The translations under genes were made by a program, and so were the position numbers. The notes under the pieces are model-generated. The model was not told the origin of the DNA and ran no database searches. It was given only the letters and a program-made list of their open reading frames with translations. A stretch of 21,043 nucleotides of DNA from JAZKFT01 sp043760535 (GTDB lineage Bacteria > Bacteroidota > Bacteroidia > Chitinophagales > Chitinophagaceae): contig JAYUOV010000012.1 of NCBI GenBank assembly GCA_043760535.1, forward strand, positions 1 through 21,043, given 5' to 3'. Of the stretch, positions 15,847-21,043 are shown in pieces; the stretch's first letter is position 1; the number at the start of each line of letters is the position of its first letter.

Positions 15847-18543
15847 TTGTACATAATATCAGCAAAGCATTGTACCACAAATAAAAAAAATTTGGCCAAA
15901 AAACTGTTTTTTATACTAATTGTTATGTTGGCATTTAAGCCGCCAACATTTGCCAGACACATAAAGGGCGGCTGGATATACTATGAATGCCTAGGCCAAA
16001 GCCAGGGCCAGCCTGGCAAATTATCTTACCGGCTTACACTTAAACTTTACAGGGATTGTAACGAATCTTCACCTGGCCAAAATCCGGAGGCCATTAATTT
16101 TACCATTTTCAGAACCGCCGATAATGCCCTGGCAGCCAATGTAGCTGCATCCAAAACGAAAGAGTACACCTTATCTAAAGGTACTTTTAGCAACTGTATT
16201 AACCCCAGGCCCAGCATCTGTTATGTTGTTTTTGAGTATGCTACTATTGTGAACCTAGACCCAATTTCTGAAGGCTATACCGTTTCTTTTCAGCGGTGCT
16301 GCCGTATAGATGGCATTGTAAACATGAGACCACCATCACAAAGCGCAGGCATTACCTATTCCGTCACTATTCCCGGAAGTGCTTTAAACTCCACATACCC
16401 TATAAACAGTAGCCCCGTTTTTGCTGAAAAAGACACCGCCCTTACCTGCTTTAATGCCAATATTGTTTTAGACTATTCGGCAACCGATCCGGATGGCGAT
16501 TCACTTGTTTATGCTTTTACTCCGGCATTAAGTGGCAGCAGTCAGGGTAATCCATCACCTAATGTAAGTTCGGCACCACCCTATGTATCTGTGGGTTATA
16601 ATTTGGGTTATAGTTTTCAAAATCCTTTTGGCACCAATATGTCTATCAATCCCCGCACAGGTATTATTACCGGCCAAACCCCGGCCACTGTTGGAGAATA
16701 TGTATTGGCAGTAAGCATAAAAGAGTACCGCAACGGCCAGTTGCTGGCACAAACAAGAAAGGAACTGCATGTGTTTGTTGCAGGCTGTTCGTTGGTAGCC
16801 GCTGTGCTGCCACCCAAGATAATTTCCTGCAATTCTTTTGTTGTAAATTTTGAAAACCAATCTACATCTTCGGCCGTTAGAACCTATTACTGGGATTTTG
16901 GTGTGCCCGGTATTGATACCGATACTAGCAACCTGCCCAACCCCACTTATACATATCCAGATACTGGCACTTTTAGAGCTAAGCTTATTGTAAATGCAAA
17001 GGAAGAATGTGGCGATTCGGCTTTTACCAATTTAATAGTTTATCCGGGTTTTAAACCTGGGTTTACCGTTTTCGGGTCTTGCCTCATTAATCCTTTTCGG
17101 TTTACAGATGCCACAGTATCTAGGTATGGCAATGTAAATAAATGGTTCTGGGATTTTGACGAACCTTTGCTTACAAATGATTCTTCTACCTTAAAAAACC
17201 CTGCTTATACTTATTTTTCTTTAGGTGTAAAAAACGTTTCGCTTACGGTGGAAGACAATAAGGGATGTGTGGAAACGATAGTAAAACAATTGCTGGTATT
17301 AGACAAGCCGCCTTTGAACCTTGCTTTTAAAGACACCCTTATTTGCAGCATAGACACGTTGCAATTAATAGCAGGCAGCTCCGGCACTTATGTATGGACA
17401 CCCAATTTCAGAATCCTCAACCGGTTTAGTGCCACACCGCTAGTATATCCAAAAGATACCACTACTTACTATGTAACTGTAACCGATGGTGGCTGCACCA
17501 ATACAGATAGTGTAAAAGTGAATGTATTGGATTTTATTACCGTAGATGCAGGCCGTGATACCACTATCTGCCGTACCGATGCAGCAGAACTTAAGCCTAT
17601 AAGCCAGGGCCTGCAATACCAATGGTCTCCGGCTACTACACTTAACAATGCCAATATTAAATCTCCTCTGGCTACACCGGTTAATTCTACTACGATATAC
17701 TATGTTACGGCTAACCTAGGCAAATGCCAGTCTAGAGATAGTGTAACCATAAAAGCCATACCATACCCGCAGGCCAATGCCGGTAAGGATACCACCATTT
17801 GTAACAATACTATTGCCACTTTAAATGGCACAATTGTGGGTGCCACTTTTAGCTGGAACCCAACAAATCTGGTTAGCAACCCAGTTTCGCTTAACCCAAC
17901 AACAAGGCCAGCTGCTTCCAGATTTTTTGTACTCACGGTTTTGGACACCATCGGCTGCCCTAAACCTTTCAGCGATACGGTTTTGGTAAATGTGCTGCCA
18001 AAACTGAATGTATTTGCTGGTAACGATACCAGTATTGTGCTCAATCAATCTTTGGTATTTCGGCTTGTGGATATACCGGTAGTTACCAGTTACCGGTGGT
18101 CTCCGCCAACCGGCCTTAGCGATGCCAATATCCATAACCCCACATTGATGCTTACAAAAGAAACATTGCCGGCCGGGCAAGAAAGTATTGTGTACACCCT
18201 TACTGCTTCTACAGCTAATGGTTGTACCGAAAGCGATGCGGTAATGGTGAAGGTTTTTAAAACCGGCCCTTCCATTTTTATGCCCAATGGATTTACACCA
18301 AATAACGATGGCAAAAACGATATGATAAGACCATTACTAGTAGGTATGCGAAGCCTAGACAAGTTTCAGGTGTATAACCGCTTTGGCCAGCTAGTGTTTA
18401 GCACCACCACCATCAACAGAGGCTGGGATGGAAAAATAAATGGCGAACTGCAGCCCACCGCCGCTTACGTTTATAACGCACAGGCCACAGATTACACTGG
18501 TAAAGTAGTAAAGCAGGCGGGTAGTTTTGTATTGGTTAGGTAA
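15847..18543 (+). CDS. Secreted PKD-repeat protein with gliding-motility-associated C-terminal domain (CHU_C, T9SS type B)
   Basis: Up to 898 residues, exported to the cell surface or medium. A hydrophobic signal region (about 17-36, LAKKLFFILIVMLAFKPP) precedes RHIKGGWIYYECLG, an N-terminal motif typical of large Bacteroidetes surface proteins. Two PKD domains lie near 318-400 (TYYWDFGVPG, TYTYPDTGTF) and 402-485 (KWFWDFDEP, AYTYFSLG). Three or four Ig-like repeats follow, marked by DAGRDTTICRT, NAGKDTTICNN and FAGNDTSIV with YQWSP, FSWNP and YRWSP. Residues 808-898 (PSIFMPNGFTPNNDGKND ... YNRFGQLVF ... GWDGK) are a CHU_C type B signal. No ATG precedes the signal peptide: the frame opens at TTG 15847, and TTG 15892 (MAKKLFF...) gives a more normal signal peptide and is my preferred start. 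A probable adhesin or structural surface protein. Confidence 0.88.
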   Translation: MYIISAKHCTTNKKNLAKKLFFILIVMLAFKPPTFARHIKGGWIYYECLGQSQGQPGKLSYRLTLKLYRDCNESSPGQNPEAINFTIFRTADNALAANVAASKTKEYTLSKGTFSNCINPRPSICYVVFEYATIVNLDPISEGYTVSFQRCCRIDGIVNMRPPSQSAGITYSVTIPGSALNSTYPINSSPVFAEKDTALTCFNANIVLDYSATDPDGDSLVYAFTPALSGSSQGNPSPNVSSAPPYVSVGYNLGYSFQNPFGTNMSINPRTGIITGQTPATVGEYVLAVSIKEYRNGQLLAQTRKELHVFVAGCSLVAAVLPPKIISCNSFVVNFENQSTSSAVRTYYWDFGVPGIDTDTSNLPNPTYTYPDTGTFRAKLIVNAKEECGDSAFTNLIVYPGFKPGFTVFGSCLINPFRFTDATVSRYGNVNKWFWDFDEPLLTNDSSTLKNPAYTYFSLGVKNVSLTVEDNKGCVETIVKQLLVLDKPPLNLAFKDTLICSIDTLQLIAGSSGTYVWTPNFRILNRFSATPLVYPKDTTTYYVTVTDGGCTNTDSVKVNVLDFITVDAGRDTTICRTDAAELKPISQGLQYQWSPATTLNNANIKSPLATPVNSTTIYYVTANLGKCQSRDSVTIKAIPYPQANAGKDTTICNNTIATLNGTIVGATFSWNPTNLVSNPVSLNPTTRPAASRFFVLTVLDTIGCPKPFSDTVLVNVLPKLNVFAGNDTSIVLNQSLVFRLVDIPVVTSYRWSPPTGLSDANIHNPTLMLTKETLPAGQESIVYTLTASTANGCTESDAVMVKVFKTGPSIFMPNGFTPNNDGKNDMIRPLLVGMRSLDKFQVYNRFGQLVFSTTTINRGWDGKINGELQPTAAYVYNAQATDYTGKVVKQAGSFVLVR

Positions 18544-18643
18544 GCAGCATACCGAAGCATTTTGCAATGAACATTACTGTAACACGCCACAGGCAAATCA
18601 GTAGAGGTGTTCTGCTTTCAGCCTTTTATCTTTCCTTTGCTCC

Positions 18644-19402
18644 ATGCAAAAAACCATACTAATTACAGGTGCTACTGCTGGGTTTGGAAAGGCCTGTGCC
18701 CAAATATTTGCCAGCAACAATCATAACCTCATTATCACTGGCCGCCGGGCCGAAAGGCTGGCAGAAATAGCCGGCACACTTCAAAAAGAATATGGCATAA
18801 AAGTGCTGCCACTTGTATTTGATGTACAGGATAAAAACGCTTGTTTCGAAGCGATTGCCGGATTATCAGATGATTGGAAAAAAATCGACATTTTAATTAA
18901 CAATGCAGGGCTGGCACTTGGCCGGGATATGTTTTACGAAGCCAGTATCGAAGATTGGGACACAATGATAGACACCAATGTAAAAGGCCTGATGTATATA
19001 AGCAAAGCCGTGATACCGCTTATGCAGTTGCAGGGTAAAGGCCATATTATCAACATGGGTTCCGTGGCCGGAAAAGAAGTGTACGAAAGGGGCAACGGCT
19101 ACTGTGCCAGTAAATTTGCCGTTGTGGCACTCAGCCGTTCTATGCGGATAGATTTACTGAAGTATAAAATAAAAGTGACCTGCATAAACCCCGGCGCAGC
19201 CGATACAGAATTTAGCACCGTACGTTTTAAAGGCGACCCCGAAAAAGTGGCCGGTATTTACAATGGCTTTACGCCACTTACGGCAAAAGATGTAGCAGAA
19301 GTTATTTATTACACCACTACTTTGCCAGAGCATGTTTGCATAAACGATTTGGATATTACCTGCCTGGCACAAGCCGATAGCATTTATTTTTATAAAGGAT
19401 AA
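18644..19402 (+). CDS. Short-chain dehydrogenase/reductase, YdfG-like
   Basis: This is a 252-residue classical SDR, predicted cytoplasmic and NADP-preferring. The cofactor glycine motif is TGATAGFGKA (8-17), and the arginine pair in TGRRAER (32-38) favours NADP. The NNAG motif is at 86-89 and the structural Asn is in DTNVKG (Asn112 or nearby). The catalytic triad is Ser140 (NMGSVAG), Tyr153 and Lys157 (YCASK). Length and motifs fit the YdfG group of serine / 3-hydroxy acid dehydrogenases, although the true substrate is not shown by sequence. The ATG at 18644 places the motif at the normal distance from the N-terminus. It follows the PKD gene after 100 bp with no terminator seen between, so read-through is possible. 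Confidence 0.92.
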   Translation: MQKTILITGATAGFGKACAQIFASNNHNLIITGRRAERLAEIAGTLQKEYGIKVLPLVFDVQDKNACFEAIAGLSDDWKKIDILINNAGLALGRDMFYEASIEDWDTMIDTNVKGLMYISKAVIPLMQLQGKGHIINMGSVAGKEVYERGNGYCASKFAVVALSRSMRIDLLKYKIKVTCINPGAADTEFSTVRFKGDPEKVAGIYNGFTPLTAKDVAEVIYYTTTLPEHVCINDLDITCLAQADSIYFYKG

Positions 19403-19435
19403 ATAGCCAGATATAATTGGGAATAGGATATTAAA

Positions 19436-19476
19436 ACTGCCGAAAAGAATCGACTATATTCGGTTTTCATTTTTTG
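19436..19476 (+). terminator. Weak possible terminator between the SDR and oxidoreductase genes
   Basis: CCGAA (19440-19444) pairs with TTCGG (19459-19463), and further A-T pairs with the adjacent AAAA/TTTT can extend the stem. It is followed by TTTTCATTTTTT. The stem is short and the loop 14 bases, so efficiency is doubtful. Confidence 0.35.
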
Positions 19477-19498
19477 TTGCCATAAATCTGATTGCCTA

Positions 19499-20833
19499 AT
19501 GAATAACCGCCGTTCTTTCCTGAAAAAATCTGCTTCACTAGCTGGTGGAAGTTTATTGCTTTCTGTTTTCGACAGTAAGGCTTTTACCATTTTTAAAAAC
19601 AATATAGTAGCACCTAGCGACCAGGTAAATATTGGCGTAATTGGTGCCAACGGTATGGGCTGGAGCAATGTAAAAGCGGCATTAAAAATACCCGGCGTAA
19701 ACCTGATAGCCATTTGCGACATAGACAGCAACGTAATAGACAAAAGACTAAAAGAACTGGAAGGGCTAAATGCCGATGCCACTAAAGTGAAAATATATGG
19801 CGATTACCGAGCATTACTGGATCAAAAAGATATTGATGCAGTAATTATCGGCACACCGGATCATTGGCATGCTTTAATGATGGTGCATGCACTAGAGTCG
19901 GGCAAGGATGTGTATGTGGAAAAACCGGTTGGCAATTCCATTATCGAATGCCGCACTATGGTACAGGCACAGGAAAAGTATAATGGTGTGGTACAATGCG
20001 GCCAATGGCAGCGAAGCCAGCAGCATTTTAAAGATGCTATCGATTTTGTACACAGCGGTAAATTAGGTAAAATACGCACCGTAAAAGTGTGGTGCTATCT
20101 GGATTGGAAACAGCCCATACCCATAAAGCCAGATAGTGCCGTGCCAGCCGGCGTAGATTACCAAAGCTGGTTGGGGCCAGCTCAAACAAGGCCATTTAAT
20201 AGCAATCGTTTTCATTTTACTTTTCGTTGGTTTTGGGATTATGCAGGTGGCTTGATGACCGACTGGGGCGTACATTTATTAGACTATGCCTTTATGGGCA
20301 TGAAGGCCGGTATGCCTAAATCAGTAGTAACGGTTGGTGGCAAATTTGCCAATGCCATGAGTGCCGATGAAACGCCAGACACATTGATGGCACTGTACGA
20401 ATTTGATGATTTCAATATAATATGGGACCATGCACTCGGAATTGGTAATGGCGATTATGGCCGTAATCATGGCATTGCATTTATTGGCAATAATGGCACA
20501 CTTGTGCTAAACCGTAATGGCTGGGAAGTAATAGAAGAAAAGATGAACGCAAGTAAAGTTTTAATGCCATTAGCAAAATCTACCGACAATGGTTTGGATA
20601 AGCATTTGGTTAATTTTATTGATGTAATAAAATCTAAAAACCACGCCGACCTTAGCTGCCCCATACAGGCAGGTGCACATGTGGCTACACTAGCACAGTT
20701 TGGTAATATTGCTTACCGCAGCAAACAAAAATTATTTTGGAATATTGAGCAGAACAGGTTTACCGACAAAAAAATAAATGAAAAATACCTAATGGCTGCA
20801 TACCATAACGGTTACAAATTGCCCAAGATTTAA
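19499..20833 (+). CDS. Tat-exported Gfo/Idh/MocA family oxidoreductase
   Basis: This 444-residue NAD(P)-dependent oxidoreductase is probably periplasmic and acts on sugars or sugar derivatives. The N-terminus has a twin-arginine signal, NRRSFLKKSASLAGGSLLL (3-21). The Rossmann domain begins with VNIGVIGANGMGWSNV (43-58) and has AICDID (71-76) and GTPDHWHA (118-125). The EKP motif (141-143) carries the family's catalytic lysine. The C-terminal Gfo/Idh/MocA domain contains MTDWGVHLLDY with the conserved His. Such Tat-type members are abundant in Bacteroidetes and often linked to glycan breakdown, but no glycan-utilisation partners are adjacent, so the substrate is open. The ATG at 19499 gives the complete signal. 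It ends just before a strong hairpin terminator. Confidence 0.93.
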   Translation: MNNRRSFLKKSASLAGGSLLLSVFDSKAFTIFKNNIVAPSDQVNIGVIGANGMGWSNVKAALKIPGVNLIAICDIDSNVIDKRLKELEGLNADATKVKIYGDYRALLDQKDIDAVIIGTPDHWHALMMVHALESGKDVYVEKPVGNSIIECRTMVQAQEKYNGVVQCGQWQRSQQHFKDAIDFVHSGKLGKIRTVKVWCYLDWKQPIPIKPDSAVPAGVDYQSWLGPAQTRPFNSNRFHFTFRWFWDYAGGLMTDWGVHLLDYAFMGMKAGMPKSVVTVGGKFANAMSADETPDTLMALYEFDDFNIIWDHALGIGNGDYGRNHGIAFIGNNGTLVLNRNGWEVIEEKMNASKVLMPLAKSTDNGLDKHLVNFIDVIKSKNHADLSCPIQAGAHVATLAQFGNIAYRSKQKLFWNIEQNRFTDKKINEKYLMAAYHNGYKLPKI

Positions 20834-20860
20834 TACGGCACTACTGCTTTCGATTAATCC

Positions 20861-20907
20861 TTTCTTACAAAAAATGCCATGCCTTGCGTGGCATTTTTTG
20901 TAAGAAA
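20861..20907. terminator. Strong bidirectional-looking intrinsic terminator
   Basis: A perfect 19-bp stem is formed by 20861-20879 and 20889-20907 (TTTCTTACAAAAAATGCCA with its complement). Two or three further pairs extend toward a tight loop. The stem itself carries A and T runs on both sides, so it could stop transcription from either direction. It lies about 30 bp after the oxidoreductase stop. Confidence 0.85.
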
Positions 20908-20947
20908 AATGACTGTAAATACGGGCTTAAAAATACAACATTAATTA

Positions 20948-21043
20948 CAGAACTCCTTACCTATCGTAAATTAAGCTGCGTGATTTTTGTAAATTAGCCT
21001 TAGGGTGGTGCCTGGGAAAAGGGTTTCCGTTTGGTTTAGGATG
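20948..21043 (+). repeat. Possible start of a third, divergent copy of the MITE-like family (cut by the window edge)
   Basis: CAGAACTCCTTACC (20948-20961) equals the terminal repeat of copy 2, and the exact match extends to 20 bp (20942-20961 versus 13340-13359). The following TGCGTGATTTTTG block (20977-20989) resembles TGCGTAGTTTTTC at the same distance in copies 1 and 2. After that the similarity fades and the window ends. Confidence 0.45.

Overview
The window reads as chromosomal DNA of a Bacteroidetes, most likely of the Chitinophagaceae/Sphingobacteriales type. The evidence is a GldA-type gliding ABC ATPase, a secreted protein with a type A type-IX-secretion (T9SS) C-terminal tail, a PKD-rich surface protein ending in a gliding-motility-associated (CHU_C / type B) domain, and gene starts that lack Shine-Dalgarno sequences. 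The taxonomic assignment is inference from gene content.

Positions 1-3500 form an AT-rich cobamide module. It begins with the last codons of a probable IS66-type transposase, followed by a leader resembling a short cobalamin riboswitch. Then come a DUF6580-type membrane protein, cobT, cobS and cobC. CobT activates the lower-ligand base, CobS joins alpha-ribazole (phosphate) to adenosyl-GDP-cobinamide, and CobC removes the phosphate. CobU and a BtuB receptor are not in the window. The membrane protein may bring in a precursor. A gene-poor, AT-rich stretch (3493-4476) follows.

Positions 4477-12505 hold a Kef-type antiporter with two tandem RCK_C domains, a convergent orphan DppC/OppC-type permease, gldA, and a 1087-residue secreted endonuclease/exonuclease/phosphatase-fold protein. 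The last gene ends at a clear intrinsic terminator.

Positions 12590-14590 are a gene graveyard and hold the most interesting material. Two homologous elements of 220 and 242 bp lie in opposite orientation. They have about 13-15 bp terminal inverted repeats and look like MITEs or REP-type elements. One interrupts a small exported-protein gene and is flanked by a perfect 5-bp target duplication (ATGTT). The other abuts a decayed DDE transposase fragment. Both carry a GGAG-plus-hairpin motif in which one stem base pair has changed by compensatory substitution. The start of a possible third copy lies at the right edge (20948 onward).

Positions 14592-20833 hold an aldo/keto reductase on the minus strand, the 898-residue PKD/CHU_C surface protein, a short-chain dehydrogenase, and a Tat-exported Gfo/Idh/MocA-type oxidoreductase that ends at a very strong terminator. 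Apart from the cobamide cassette, the genes look like independent transcription units and not one pathway.
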